Part shown: positions 50,980 to 63,979 of the stretch, piece by piece
Layout: each line of letters opens with the position of its first letter
Position numbering within the stretch: the first letter of the stretch is position 1
Position numbers and translations under genes: made by a program
Notes under the pieces: model-generated
What the model was told of the DNA's origin: nothing
Database searches by the model: none
The model's input: the letters and a program-made list of their open reading frames with translations, nothing else
Source of the DNA: Asparagopsis taxiformis
Taxonomy: Eukaryota; Rhodophyta; Florideophyceae; Bonnemaisoniales; Bonnemaisoniaceae
Direction of reading: 5' to 3'
Length of the DNA stretch: 64,000 nt
Assembly: GCA_030407315.1 (NCBI GenBank)
Contig: JALQPE010003011.1
Location: 26,293-90,292, forward strand

Positions 50980-52388
50980 ATGAATTGCAACAGCCACGCA
51001 GTTTTTGTTCTGCTCATCCTAGCAGCCGTTCTTCCGGAGGTAATTACAGGTGCGCCCACCTCCGAGATAGCAAGTTTGAAGACATCTTCCCGTCAGACTA
51101 TCGGATGCACTGGACGATGTTTCGCAAGGGTGCAAAATGCTAATCGTGACTGCCGTCGAGGCATTGCCGCTGGCAACGAATGCATCGTAAGGAGGGGCTG
51201 TCCGAGGGGAAACAGGAGGCCTGGGTTCCAATGCATTTTCATCCGTCCTGCTCCTCCCGTGCAACCACTTGTGAATGCTGCCGATGGAACTTGCCCGAAT
51301 AGATGCTTCACCCCGAGTACGGCTTCCGCAGCAAACATTGTGACCGCCCAGAGTTCTGCACAGATGGACTGCACCGGGAGGAATCCCCCATGCATCGTCC
51401 GGCCTTGTTCAGCCACACCGATTAACGGATTTATTTGTGCGAGAGCCTGTCCTGGCATCTGTCGTGCTTCCCAGCAAATGGCAGCGAATGACTGCTCACT
51501 CGCTGTTCGCTGCTCTGTTCAATCATGCATTCTTCCCAGTGTGCAGGCGGATTTATTTGCGGTGCGCCTCCTGTCTCTGGTGGACCAGTAGTAGCTGTCT
51601 CCCCTTCACCAACTATGAGCCCTGGAGCAAGCCCCTCGGTGACGTCTTCAGTAACCCCTACTCCAGCCGCATCTCCTTCGGTGACGACCACAGTCAGTCC
51701 GACTCCTACCATAACAGTGAGCCCAACACCGTCGCCAAGTTGCACCTTCTCTGTCGGTGCGATTGGAGCAGCACCAGCCACAGCCTTCTGCAGGTGTGGG
51801 ACTAGGACTGAGACAGTTACAATTCCTGCGGCTGTTGATGATTTGGGGATGCGTCTTACTGTTGCAAACGAAGTTGTGGGAGAAAACAGCTACAGAGACT
51901 GTGCGGTCAACGACGTACGAGCCTATTGTACTTTCGACAAAATTGACATTTTCTCTTCAACAGGAACTATGCGGGCGGAAAACTGCTGTACTCGCAACGT
52001 CGTGGACGGCATGGGTCTGGATACAGTTACAAACCAATGCAAGATCGGAGATGGATGTGAACCGGTGACCATGATCGCGACCACCGCTCTTGTCAATGCT
52101 CAGATGATAACCTGTAGATGTTCTGGAATGGAAGCGATGGTCGCGTTGCGTAGCGTTGTCACAGATTCTGGTACACCGATTGATGACATTCCTCCCGGCC
52201 AAGGCGAAAATGCTGAGAACTACAACACCTGTTTGCGAACTAGCCTGGGTGCGTTGTGCACCTCCTCTGGATTTGCAACATTCAATGCAATGGGAACCAC
52301 AGCTGTGTCGACGTGTTGTACGAATCCCTCTCCGGATGGAGGAGATGGAACGCTTGGTTCTCCTGCGAACGACTGTGAGCTATCCTAA
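50980..52388 (+). pseudogene. Secreted Cys-rich modular protein (one apparent frameshift)
   Basis: ATG 50980 opens with a signal peptide (MNCNSHAVFVLLILAAVLPE, cleavage near VITGAPT). Three Cys-rich modules follow with the pattern DC...C-[IS]-V...C...GF.C: NECIVRRGC, PPCIVRPC and VRCSVQSC. Inside the third, near 51528, the pattern moves to another frame (SQCAGGFICGAPP completes it), so one base is missing or the assembly is wrong. Next comes a Ser/Thr/Pro linker with repeated VSPTPT units, probably O-glycosylated, then two homologous modules of about 100 residues, each C-X-C ... C ... C ... CC (FCRCGT to AENCCTRN; ITCRCSG to STCCTN). The stop is at 52388. Likely a cell-wall or extracellular protein; family not recognised. 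Confidence 0.6.
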
Positions 52389-54074
52389 GAAGTGGATACC
52401 CGGGATGAAACACCCTCACGCGACATGCTTTCTTTTCAGACGTGTAGAGTGAGGTGCGGAAATAGGCGCTGAATGACATGCCTATAGGAGATGTTCCCTA
52501 GAAGGATAAGAAATTTTAGAAAAGTAAATCGGACTCACCAATTGCAGAATTCCCGGCTATTGATGGACTGCGAGGATTGTCGAAAGAATGACTGGTCGTC
52601 ATTTTAGGATCCTTATGACTACAGTTTTCAGCCCAGAACACCACTTTGAGACGAAAGAAGAAAAGAACGCAGTTTCACGGCAAGGTTTGCGAGAAACTCA
52701 CAATACTGGGTGGTAGGAGCACTGTAGTCCTTCAGGTGGAACTCTGCCTGCGCATGTGGCAAATGGCCCCCCAGAGGTGCCCTGAGTAACTATAAAATCT
52801 ACAAGGTCAGCGGGATGGAGGGAGGATATTGAACGGCAACGGATGTATGGGGGAAAGCGCGATGTGGTTTTTCGTGGGAGCTGGGAGGCGAGTCTGCTTG
52901 CTCCGTGACTTGTCGTCAGTGATCTGGTGCTGCTTGGCGACTGCCTCTGTCCTTTTATTGTCGCCGTCGATAATTGGCATTGCTGCTGCAGCCGTGATTC
53001 AATCAATCCCAGCCCTGGTACAGTGACTGCCCCTCCAACTTTGGGTTGCATACTGTACTCGATACAGACAGAGGCCGCACCAACCACTCATCGTTCCTGC
53101 ACTATCGTTACGATGTTAAAATATCTTCTGCGCGTCTTGAAATTCTAGTGTATACCTACATGTCGACGCCGTAGCTTGTTTGACGGTTACCGAGCCTAGG
53201 GACGTCTCGATCCACATCGAATGTTCTTGAAAATCTTTCATAGCATCCAGTGATCTGGGCCATTCTTCCATAAGACATGTTCACACGCAAAGCACGCATT
53301 AGACTACGTAGAGTTGGGCAGAATGCCGCATATATCAGGACGACGATTCCGATTTCTATGGCGATGAAATTCTTTGAACCTAGACCACGACGTCACGCCT
53401 TGCACGTATCTACATACAAATACCTGAACGACAGGCAGAGACTAGCAAGTTTTCGATTGTCCCATACAGTTCGGCGACCATGCAATGTCTCTCTAGAACA
53501 GCTGTCTTCCTTTACCATCGACATGTAGCATCATACCTGGGGTATCTGTATGGCAGCAGTGTTCTGGCACGCCGCACGTTAGTGGTGCCCACAGAATTCG
53601 TCTCTGCGAAAGGGCAAACCATGCCAAATTGGTCTGATCACCAAGCACAGTTGTGCAGCTTCTCGTGCTGTGAGAGATCCATGTGGAATCTATGTGTCGC
53701 AGTTCTGTCCGTTTCGCAACATCTCTGTATAGAGGTTTCCAACATCCCTCCAGATTACATGCGAAATGAGACCGCTGCAGAAATCTTCAGTTCTACTCAC
53801 ATCGGTGACGTGTTCCACTACTGGTCAGCAGTAGTCACTGATCACAAAACATGCTGAACATTTTCATTTGGACATTCATGATATGTGCAATCGCAATATA
53901 ATAGCGTGAGTTCATCAACAGAGCCTTCAGGATGAGGTCGAAGACACACAGTCGCACAAGTCCTGTTGACAAGTTCATATGATCCAACTCATGCGGGGAT
54001 ACAAGTTGATGTGGTTGGCCAGAATCCATACACTTCTGTTCACGTGCTGTCCACGGACCCCGTGTCACCCAATC
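52389..54074. other. Spacer between the Cys-rich gene and its truncated copy
   Basis: 1.7 kb without a supported gene. Frames near 52700-53087 and 53480-53857 lack homology or motifs. Confidence 0.4.
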
Positions 54075-54210
54075 CTAAACGGGGCAATAAAGGATGACAA
54101 TGCTTTGTTGGATTTACATATTTTGATGACACTTAGACGTTCGGCTCCACTCCGTTCTGCCCCAATTTTCAGCCTCTACACAACCTCCCTTCGGCTGCCC
54201 ATCTCAGACA
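54075..54210 (+). repeat. Dispersed repeat, copy 1
   Basis: Shares with 56806-56970 a start (CGGGGC[AC]ATAAAGGATGACA and on through ATGCTTTGTTG) and an end (AACCTCCCTTC, GCCCATCTCAGACA); the middles diverge. It abuts the truncated Cys-rich copy. Confidence 0.65.
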
Positions 54211-54661
54211 CATTTTCTCATCCATCGGAACTACTCGAGCGGCTAACTGCTGTGCTAGAAACGTTGTGGACGGGATGGGTCTGAACAATGGTACAAATCA
54301 ATGTCGTATTGGGGACGGCTGTGCACCAATAACTATGCTGGGGACTACTACCCTTGTGAATGCTGATCTGATAGAGTGTGCCTGTTCTGAAATGACCGCT
54401 TCCGTTTCTGCGCTGAATTTAGTCGAAGTTTCTGGTACCCCCCTCACCGAACTTTCTGCAGCACAGGCCATTCAGGCCGAAATCTACAACACCTGTTTAC
54501 AGACCAGTTTGAGTGCGTTATGTACCTCTACTGGATTCTCGACGTTCACTGCGATGGGAACTACAGCTGTTTTGACGTGCTGCACGACTCTAACCGATAC
54601 TGGTGCTGATGGCCCTGGTGTAGTGAACACCACTGAAATGGATTGCCAGATAGGTGCGTAA
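54204..54661 (+). pseudogene. 5'-truncated duplicate of the Cys-rich gene
   Basis: Matches the last one and a half modules of the 50980-52388 protein: IFSSIGTTRAANCCARNVVD against IFSSTGTMRAENCCTRNVVD, then the complete CACSEM...LTCCTT module. Upstream of about 54204 the homology stops and a dispersed repeat begins, so signal peptide, N-terminal modules and linker are missing. The frame itself is intact to 54661. GTAAGT at 54657-54662 overlaps the stop; if it is a splice donor, the coding sequence could continue in another exon. Without an upstream exon it is best treated as a relic. Confidence 0.6.
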
Positions 54662-56178
54662 GTCAAGATAGTAGTAGTGTTCGATGTGCTGAAAAGACCG
54701 TAGAAGTACACATCTAGTAGATATGTCGTTTGCGTGGAAGTGACTGAAATCGATTTGTTGATGCTGAAAATGTGGAAATAAAGTAGGCGCATAGGATACT
54801 TTTTGACGTCGAGGTGGCTACCAGAGAGATCAGATCTTACCTTCTGCACTAACCGGTGGCTTATTCCCACCAGCGAAGTGGGGAGCCGCTCGAAGAATAG
54901 GAAATAAGCGAGGGACTGGAAGGCTACGGAAGGAATCTGTCAACCTCATTGACAGCGGGAACGTTGTTAACAGTTGTATTGCTGCACAATGCGTGCCGAA
55001 ACTGAGTAGAGCTTGGAATTTGGATACAATTCTATTGAAAGCATGGCATAACAAGCTGTGCGGCCCAGCTATAAATTTGCGGAGCTCTCTTCTGTCTTGT
55101 GCATCGAGATTATTTCCCGTCCAGCGCCCGCCAAACTAGATGTTCATAAGTAGAATTGATTTGCGCTCTTTCGTGTCAAATGAATAATAATATGCCCTGG
55201 AAAAGCTTGTATCACCTATCGGAAGATTGTATTAATACGCTCATTATTACCGTTGGTACAAATGTGGAGTCCCGTGAGGCGAGCCAACATGGTCAAGAGG
55301 TGAAGATATCGTCGATCCCTTGAGTTACACTGACGGCATATTTTTGTAGCCGCTTGGCTCACCTTAAAATTCCCATGAGTAGCTGTTTTCATCATTGTTC
55401 GCGATACTCACCAGGAGAATGCACAGAGCACTTGTAATTCTGGGGTGAGGACTGACTGGATAATAGAAAGACAGGATTATACTGCCCAGACTATGTTACA
55501 TAAAGACTACATCAACATTGTCACATTGTCACCGCTGACTTGGAACTACTTGTCACGAGTCTTGCTTTCGTGCCAGTTTTTTCAAAGGGACACCATCAAC
55601 GTAATGGGAGATAGATGAATAGCTTTGGAAGCGAATATTCCAGGGTCCATGTTATCGTAACGCCGACAGCAAGCGAGACACCTTTTCATGGCCTTACATG
55701 GCGTGAAGAAAGCCCATTCGAAGGACTGTAGGAAGAGCGCGGGAACAAGAGAGAATGACAGCGTGGAATTTGAGGCATCGGCAACACCATGGACAGCAAC
55801 CACGGAGCACTGTACATGTCATGGCCCACCTAGCACGCAACAATCTTACTTTTCTTCCTGAGTTCATTTCTCGCGTTTTCGATGGATAGACGAACAACTC
55901 AATGTAAACATGGAGAAATGAAGGTATTTCAGCGAACCTGATCGGTCCAAGAAATCGATGAAACTAGACTTCTTTCACTTCTTGGAGCTACTGAGCAATA
56001 TTGCATTGAAAAGAAAATCAGCCGGCCGTAGGCAATGGAAGGGCTTAAATGTTGTTTCAGGATATTACAATTTTTTTCTTAGGACTTGCAATTGCACTCA
56101 GTTTAAACCATATCTCTAGGAAGGTAGTGTAGGACTCTTCCGGAACATAGTATGTCGAATGTCCTCATGATCTTTGTT

Positions 56179-56213
56179 CATTCCGTCAAAGTGCAACATA
56201 CTTTGACGGAATG
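56179..56213. repeat. Hairpin with 14-bp perfect arms
   Basis: CATTCCGTCAAAGT (56179-56192) and exact complement (56200-56213), 7-nt loop. Confidence 0.85.
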
Positions 56214-56805
56214 GGTTCAGATCGTAAGGACAATTCCTCGCAGGTCACTGTATCAGGGATTTTCTCTTATCGCAATCCTCCGGCAACTTTACTATCTATC
56301 TTTTCGGGTTGGACTGAAGATATTGGTAGCTATTCGCGTGGTTGGCAATGAAAGATCTAGCTCAAATGTAACCCAGTTCAACAGTACTATTGGATGAAAC
56401 AAGCGAGATATTAAATGAAGTGTGAGCTTGATTTTTTTCCCGATTTGCTCTAGCATTACTTACTTGCGGAAAAGTGGTACATTGACACTTTGCAGAACTT
56501 TAAGATCCAGTGTGATCTCCACATTGCAACTAATTCCAGCTTTTCCTGGGAAGAGCAGTCTCTGCTCAGAGTTCCTACTGAGTATTCCTCCCTAGAATCA
56601 TGCCAACATTATCGACGTTCACAGTGTTGAGTAACCTTTTTGCGTACTAGATTACTGTGGTAGCACTGGGCATAAGACTAATGTGCTGACATGCGCAACG
56701 GCAGCATCTAAAAGAGTTGAGAAGGGCAGAACCCTGTCACTCGATGGTGATAATGGGCCATGAAATATGGCCAAGGTAAAATTCAAATCCCCTATCCGCC
56801 CTGTA

Positions 56806-56970
56806 CTGAACGGGGCCATAAAGGATGACAATGCTTTGTTGTTTTGCTTTGGTGGATTTTCATCTTATGATAGCGTCTGTGACACGTACTCGCGGAACGT
56901 TCAGCGTCGTATAGTTGTGCCCCAACATTTGGCCTCTCGGTAACCTCCCTTCAGTGGCCCATCTCAGACA
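56806..56970 (+). repeat. Dispersed repeat, copy 2
   Basis: Partner of 54075-54210; conserved ends, divergent centre. Confidence 0.65.
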
Positions 56971-58057
56971 ACTTGAATAAATCGGAAAGCCAATTCTGTC
57001 GTTAGCTTCGAATTTCGAACGCTAATCCAGCTCAGCTGGCCCGTTGTCCACCCCGGACGCCGGGCAGGCAACTTTCGTACCGTACACGAAGACGGCTGAC
57101 CTGTCGGAATACGTTTCGGTGCTCTACGCATATCATGCCAGCAGACATCACTGTGTTGGGCAGATCACTCGTGAGTTATTTTCAATTTACAGTTGTGACG
57201 TCCATGGGCCACTTTCTGCGAACTGGGATCGCCAAAGCGCATGGCGCACATGTGAGCATGTGGTGACCAATAACTATGTACATTACACTACTTTACAGTA
57301 CATCATAGGTACTTAACAACGGTCGTGTTCTCGCGACGGACACCAAGATGAATAAACAACATCATTTCTTTCACATGTGATCAGTAGAGTCGAACGCAAA
57401 ACTAAACTGGAGAATAGCAACGTTCGAATCCCCCGACGCTATCCATTTGCCGTCTAGTTTCGAACCGGACACGGTAGTCAAATATCACCAGCGTGTGTCA
57501 TGTACAATCGCACTCTATGTACTGGACCGACTCATGCACCATATTTCTTGTAGACAAATTGACAACAAAGCAAAGACTCCTTACATCGATTCGGATATGT
57601 TTGTATTAGTGATCGTCAAGTCGTTGTGAACAGTTGGGCCGGATGTAAGTTCTGTCCTTACTCGATGAGAAAAACTTAGTCAAACCGCCTCAGGTCGGAA
57701 TCGGTGTTTATATAGAAACGTGACAGTCTCTTCGGCAATTTCCGTGAAACCAGACTACATGAACAGCATCCAACTCTGCAGGCACCCGTTAAAAGTTAAC
57801 TAAAGTAAACCACAGATACCGAAAGACTTCGATTTTAATCTATTTTTTAGGGAACCCCTTCGCCAATTCCTATGATTCTTTTTTTGTCTGAAAGCGGATT
57901 TTCCGCGGTTTGTTCATGTAAAACTATAGCATTCTAGTCTAGCTGGTTCCTCTACAGCATCACAATAAAGTATTTGAGCCGTTCAAAGGCTCCGAGAACG
58001 TGAACGACTCTCTTGGCCCTCTCGGCGAATTTTCGATGGGAGCGCACGGTGCTTCAC

Positions 58058-58605
58058 TGTCGCGAGACTTAGAACGATCTTGACGTGTAATTTGTGTCTT
58101 AGGAAGTTGCTATGATAACTCAAGAATCCACGTTAGAGTATCTTCCAGTAATCTTCCTTTCTTCGGTCTGCGTTATTTCAGGACAATCAATAATTGGCCG
58201 GAGTAATCGCCTGACTTCAGTGGCTCCCTTCTTGTTATTTCAGAGCGTTATCCTCGGAGTAATCAACGATGGTAGACCTTCACACTATGCACCAATTACT
58301 GGGACGTTCCGTCCAGAGCAAGTGGGCGCAAGAATGGCTGTGTAACAAAGTACAATTGTTTTGGTTGTGTCTTGCTTTTGTATATCCTTGATACCTTCTC
58401 AACAATAGCTACATCTATCTGTTTATTACTACTACGTTCTGTGCTGCGACAGACTCTCGTAAATACTCTCCTGTGATTATTACGCTTGTGATAAATAGTA
58501 TTTCATGTCATACTCGATATCATGTTACGTGTCAGCAGGAAGTAAAGCATAGAGTCCGGATTGAAACTAAAAATCACATTTGTCAGTATTGCGTGTATCT
58601 ACACA
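58058..58605 (-). repeat. C4 left (3') LTR, 548 bp
   Basis: TGTCGCGAGAC...ATCTACACA. A 77-codon frame (MITQESTLEYLPV...) is present in both LTRs but needs no function. Confidence 0.88.
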
Positions 58606-58699
58606 CGAGCATTTTCTCTGATTGACAAATGTGTCTGTCATTCCATTTCTGCCCATCCTGTTGGAGTAAATTCAATTCTGTTCTCACGCAATAGAATCT

Positions 58700-59867
58700 T
58701 CAAAGGATGGTCGTCTTTGAGTATGTTAGACTTGGTGAGACCATCTGCAGGATTTTGTTGTCCGGAATCCACCCAATTGTTCTTATTTCCTTGTTCATAT
58801 GGGCTTGACGGATAGCTGCAATGTCGATTTTCAATCTCTTTTCAAGAGTCGCTGAGTTCTTAGCCACACAATTAAAAGTTGTACGCGAATCGACATAAGC
58901 ATCCAATGGTATTTCCCGATTAAGTATCTCTTGTATCGTGTGTTTTGCAATATATGCTTCATCATAACCCTGCACCAGAGAGAGTACCTCTGCTGCCATA
59001 ACAGAACGCGTAACTCTTCGGCACTTCTTACTCCCATAATGAACGATGTTCGCAGATTTGTGCTTGTCCATCAATACGATTAGAAAACCAGTTTGTGACG
59101 AGAGGTCATTATTTCCAAACGAAGAATCGGTGAACAAGACCAAATGAATGGATCCAAGTCTTGTGGAATGAATCGTATTCCATCTTGGCTGGTATTATTG
59201 CAATAACGTATTAGTTTCTTGAGCATATTCTCGGATTTAGAGGTCTCAGTTTCGAGACATGCGGACAGAAGTTGAGTAGGACTGGCCAAGTCTGGTCTGC
59301 ATGTGGTAGCAAATACTGTATTTTGGCTCGAGCGCTTATTGATTCATCTTTTGAAGTAGGAACGGACATGGAAGTTAGTTTCTGAGCTTGGCTTAATAAA
59401 TAAGTTCCTTGTCTTTCGCGTGTTATTGTAGATCCGTTAAAATCACAACATTCTCCAAGTTTTAAGCACTTTCTCGGTTTCGTCTTAAACTTAGACGATT
59501 CTCTTTCCTCTTCATCTAGGAATTTATCGTCACCGAGTCCAAAAGTATCATCCACTTGTAGAATGGTAAGATCAGGGGCTTTTGAATGTGAGGTCGTGTG
59601 CGTGCGGTAGAGGATACAGTTGTCCGCTTTGCACATATTCATGTCCAATCGTTGTATATGATGATCTCGATAAGTAATATACCAATGTAATCCCGATTCA
59701 GGAATCCCATATAGAGGCTTAACTGCCAAGAGTACTTTGTCGGAAGGAATTTGCATCTCTGACGGTGGTTTTAAGTACACTTTCCGCAGAAGTCTGTCAC
59801 GGCTCTGAATATAGGCCTGAGTTACATCTCGAGTATAAGGTTTTTGCTCGGGGAATAGGGCTGCCAT
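58700..59867 (-). pseudogene. pol: C4 reverse transcriptase and RNase H (frameshifted)
   Basis: RT frame 59211-59867: RDVTQAYIQSRDRLLRKVYL, KPLYGIPESGLHWY and the catalytic pair in LQVDDTFGLGDD. The frame breaks near 59220, and RNase H resumes at 58700-59143: VLFTDSSFGNNDLSSQTGF, MAAEVLSLVQGYDEA and YVDSRTTFNC. At least one frameshift separates them, and the link to the upstream integrase frame near 59860 is also shifted. The motifs are the copia type. Non-functional. Confidence 0.82.
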
Positions 59868-61389
59868 GCATAGTGCCAGGCGTTGGCCGAATCTAGAAAT
59901 AGTCGGTGCTTTTGTTGGTATGCACCTGCTCTCTCATGGTCACGATAGTTCTGTGCGACCAGTCGTGATTTTGCGGTGAATTTTCCATCGCTACGTTTCT
60001 TCATTGTGTCCACCCATCGCATTCCATATATTCGCTTTCCTCGTGGTACTGTGGATCTTGGTACAACTTTAAACACACCTTGTTGCAGTAAACCATCAAT
60101 TTCTTTCTGTCGTGACGCCGAGAAATCCTTCATCTCTACAACAAAACCAAGATCTCCTTTGAAATTTCCGCTTCGATACTCATCGTTCTCGTCCGTTGTG
60201 AAGCAATTTCTGTTGTCAGTGCATTGCAAAATTACATCATCCATGGAGTTGTCTGGTTTGACAACATGTGTGCGGAATATCTTCCTACCATTTGGAAGCT
60301 GTACAACCACTGTTTCTCCTTCGATTGACACAAATTTGAATGGTCCTTCCCACTTGTTCGTCTTTGCCCTATATACCCGAACTGGAGCTCCGTAGTGTAA
60401 GCGTTCTAATTTGTTGTTCTCCTTCCCGAACGGCCCTCGATACTTTTCTGCAAATTTTAATCTCCGGGTTGCTTGTTCTTTCTGAACGTCCTTCATAGCC
60501 TCGTCAATTGCTTTGGCACGTTCTATATGCTGTGGGGCGGGAGTATTTCTCGCAGGTTTTGGCAAAGCTCCGAACACGCACAATGTTGGACATAATCCCT
60601 CTGGTCCGACTGTGCTATTCACACAGTGAAGCGCCATCTGTAGTATGTCTTGCGGCTGATCTTTAGGAAGGGCCAATTTTAGCTTGAGAAATGCTCTGCG
60701 GAGTGGAGCATGATAGCGTTCGACATGTGTCATTGATGAAGGATTCTCAACTGGACTAGTAAGTAGTTGTATTCCAGAGACTTCGGCAGATCCTTTAAAC
60801 TCACGGGATATGAATTGGGATCCTTGATCAATTCGTAGATAGTCTGGAGGCCCATATAAACATTAGACCATATTCGGATAAATGCATTCCATACATGCTC
60901 TGAAGATACATTCCTTAAGAATGTGGCAGCTGAAAAATGTGTGGCCTCATCAACAACATGTAGAATAGGTTTTGTTGTCTATGTACATGATGTCAGCAGC
61001 GACAATACTGTTAAACCTGCCATCTTCACTACCACAGTCAGTTTAAACCTTTTAGGTTTTGTGGCCAGCTCAGTACATACTCGACATCTCTCAGTCAAGG
61101 TTTGGATAGCATCGCGTACATCTGTATGACATTCATCCTTTCTTGCTCGTTTCAATAGATTATAAAGAGCACTCACAGAAGGATGACCGAACGCGCGATG
61201 GAGCTTCTTCAATTCGTCATATGTAAACAGTGCAATGTCTGGCGTCCATTCATAGACTAGAAGATCATTCTTGACTGCTAAGGGTATAGCTGTTCCCTTG
61301 TAGAGCAGGCAATCGCGTTGGACACTCAAGTCTATCCCAGTATTCTTGAGATCTCGTCTACTCAATAGGGATTTGCAATCCTCACGCAA
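59822..61389 (-). pseudogene. pol: C4 integrase (frameshifted)
   Basis: Zinc finger in 60979-61389: LKKLHRAFGHPSVSALYNLL...CRVCTELA (H-X4-H...C-X2-C). The first catalytic Asp region, near 60980, is scrambled. The second Asp lies in RIDQGSQFISREFKG (near 60840) and the Glu in VERYHAPLRRAF (near 60720), in the frame that continues to 59822 through the C-terminal domain (VRVYRAKTNKWEGPFKF) and the RT start (YGMRWVDTMKKRSDGKF). Two or more frameshifts. Confidence 0.8.
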
Positions 61390-61412
61390 GATGTGAAATA
61401 CAATGTCACATG

Positions 61413-63354
61413 TTAAGCCAAATTCTGGAAATGGGATTGCGATGGATGTAGTACCAATAGTCTTGAGTTTGCTACCAAGACCATGTATATTTCTTCCATC
61501 CGATTGAATGTCTGCAACAATTCCAAATTCCGACAGTATGACCTGTACTGGTTAAGACTCATAATGCTTAGTCTGTTTGCACCAGTGTCAATTACTATCC
61601 CATTGAACTCAGAATGTCTTTCAGTACTGACGAGTGCAGTTTCCATCCTATCCATCTCATCCTTCAAATTAGTAAGGAATCCACAACTATGTAGGTATAC
61701 CTTGTTTGCCAAGTGTGCCTCCAATTCAACGTTTAGATCCTTAATCTCATCCACATGTAACCCAGAGTTGTATTCTGATGAATCTGCATGATCTTCGTCA
61801 TAATCCAAACTACTATCATCTTCGTTTGCCATCAAAACGTTGAAAACATCCTCAATTGCCACGAATGCTTTCTCGCCTCGAAGACGTTGCACTGCCTTTT
61901 CAACTTCTACACGTGAGTGGAACTTATTTGCCATATGTGGTTCACCACACACCCAACATCCCTTCACTCTTGAAAGCTTGTTTCTCCGATTAGATCGTTG
62001 CATTCTATTAGGGTATCTCTTGATGTTTCTTTCAGCTTTTCCTCTATATTTCTGTCCAATACCAAATATGCATCGGCTTCCTTGGTCGAAAAGCTGTAGT
62101 TTTGAGCGGATCCCATCTCACTTGACAACATAGATGCAATTTTCTGGTTTGCATCATGTGCTGTGGCGGGTAATTGTATCTTCAGTACTCTTTTGACATC
62201 AGGTATATCTGCTGCTGTGATCAATTGATCCCTAAGAAAAATATCCTCACGATATCGCCTGTCTAATTGACGTTGTATTTTTCCAAGATGTGCTGACATC
62301 TCTCTGAATACTGCCAGTTGAGATTTGTCAGGGCTGCGCTCAAACCATTTGGTAAGCCTAGTGTCATGCCATTCTTGCAGAAGCCTAGATCTTTGTTCGT
62401 CAGACGTAACCACGAAAGAAGTAGATCAATTGCCTCCTTGTAGTTACCAACCTTTCCATTGATGTGTGAGGCATAGTATGACAAAGCTGCACCATCCAAC
62501 ATTATTGGAAGTCCCTTCAGCATCTCATCATTCGTGATGTTGCACATATCAGCAGCTAATTCGTAAATCTCAATAACTCCCATTATATCTTCATCCCATT
62601 GACCTCCGTACTTTTGACGGAACCCAAAGGCCTTTAGGAGTCCTTGCATGCCTGATGATCTGCTACTTGATACATCAGAGCAAGTTTTGTATCCAGTCGT
62701 CGCAATATTTCTGTTCCCAGGAAGATTACCTCTCATACTTGTGTCAATTTTGATCTTTTCATAATCCTTTTCGAAACGGTTCGATATAGACTTCTCCATC
62801 TCTGCAGCTTCAACTGCCACCTCAGCTGCATCAAGAGCAGTATCAGCTTCTTCGATCTCATGATCTTCGGTTGATTTTTCGTTCATCAGAGGGACTTTTT
62901 CCATCTCCCAACATGCCAAGAGTGCCTTACGGACTGGGTAGCCCCTCTTGCACAGAATCCTTACTCCTCTAGATGTTAGTGCTTTACGCAACTTCATTGC
63001 TTGGGATGACGTGAAATTTTCAATGACTGGCTTAGAGAAATTGCAGGTGAAATCACACCATATTGCGTCTCCTTCCGTAATACCCAATTCTTCATATCGT
63101 TTACACCAACGATTTACATAGTTGTCCACATTCAACTTGTACTGGTTCCATAAATCTCTATTTGCTCCTTTGTCTGGCGGTAAAGGCTCATTATCATCGT
63201 CCATGTCATTTTCACTTAACTCCTCTCTTCTTGCATCTGATGCAGGTGTGCGTGACCTATTGCTGCTAGATTTTGCGCCTTCGCTTTGTATGCCAAGACC
63301 AGTGATTTCGATGTTATCATCTGCAACATGCACATCGTTATCGTTCTGATTCAT
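61413..63354 (-). pseudogene. gag: C4 gag and protease (frameshifted)
   Basis: Gag from ATG 63354 (MNQNDNDVHVADDNIE), 363 codons in the first frame, with an acidic N-terminus and GQWDEDIMGVIEIYELAADM in the core. It then continues in other frames at 61964-62413 and 61413-62003. The last has a zinc-knuckle remnant, CWVCGEPHMANKFH, and the protease motif GIVIDTGANRLSIM. Frameshifts near 62400 and 62000. Confidence 0.8.
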
Positions 63355-63430
63355 CTGTTGTATCGCTTGGTTATAGCTTCTCTTGCTTCTCTAGCATATA
63401 TGCTTCAGATTCGCAAAATAGTTATATAAC

Positions 63431-63979
63431 TGTCGCGAGACTTAGAACGATCTTGACGTGTAATTTGTGTCTTAGGAAGTTGCTATGATAACTCAAGAAT
63501 CCACGTTAGAGTATCTTCCAGTAATCTTCCTTTCTTCGGTCTGCGTTATTTCAGGACAATCAATAATTGGCCGGAGTAATCGCCTGACTTCAGTGGCTCC
63601 CTTCTTGTTATTTCAGAGCGTTATACTCGGAGTAATCAACGATGGTAGACCTTCACACTATGCACCAATTACTGGGACGTTCCGTCCAGAGCAAGTGGGC
63701 GCAAGAATGGCTGTGTAACAAAGTACAATTGTTTTGGTTGTGTCTTGCTTTTGTATATCCTTGATACCTTCTCAACAATAGCTACATCTATCTGCTTATA
63801 TACTACTACGTTCTGTGCTGCGACAGACTCTCGTAAATACTCTCCTGTGATTATTACGCTTGTGATAAATAGTATTTCATGTCATACTCGATATCATGTT
63901 ACGTGTCAGCAGGAAGTAAAGCATAGAGTCCGGATTGAAACTAAAAATCACATTTGTCAGTATTGCGTGTATCTACACA
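63431..63979 (-). repeat. C4 right (5') LTR, 549 bp or longer
   Basis: Matches 58058-58605. It is followed by a second, diverged copy of its last 25 bp (63955-63979, then 63980-64000, cut by the window edge). Confidence 0.85.

Larger units (their letters stand above)
54662..58057. other. Gene-poor DNA with a repeat and a hairpin
   Basis: 3.4 kb without a supported gene. It holds dispersed repeat copy 2 (56806-56970) and a perfect 14-bp hairpin at 56179-56213. Confidence 0.45.

Noticed and set aside
57405..57445. GTTCGAATCCC, another B-box-like word
   Set aside because: No T-stem pairing and no A-box at the right distance.
58112..58345. 77-codon ORF repeated at 63485-63718
   Set aside because: It is repeated only because it lies in both C4 LTRs; no independent evidence of coding.
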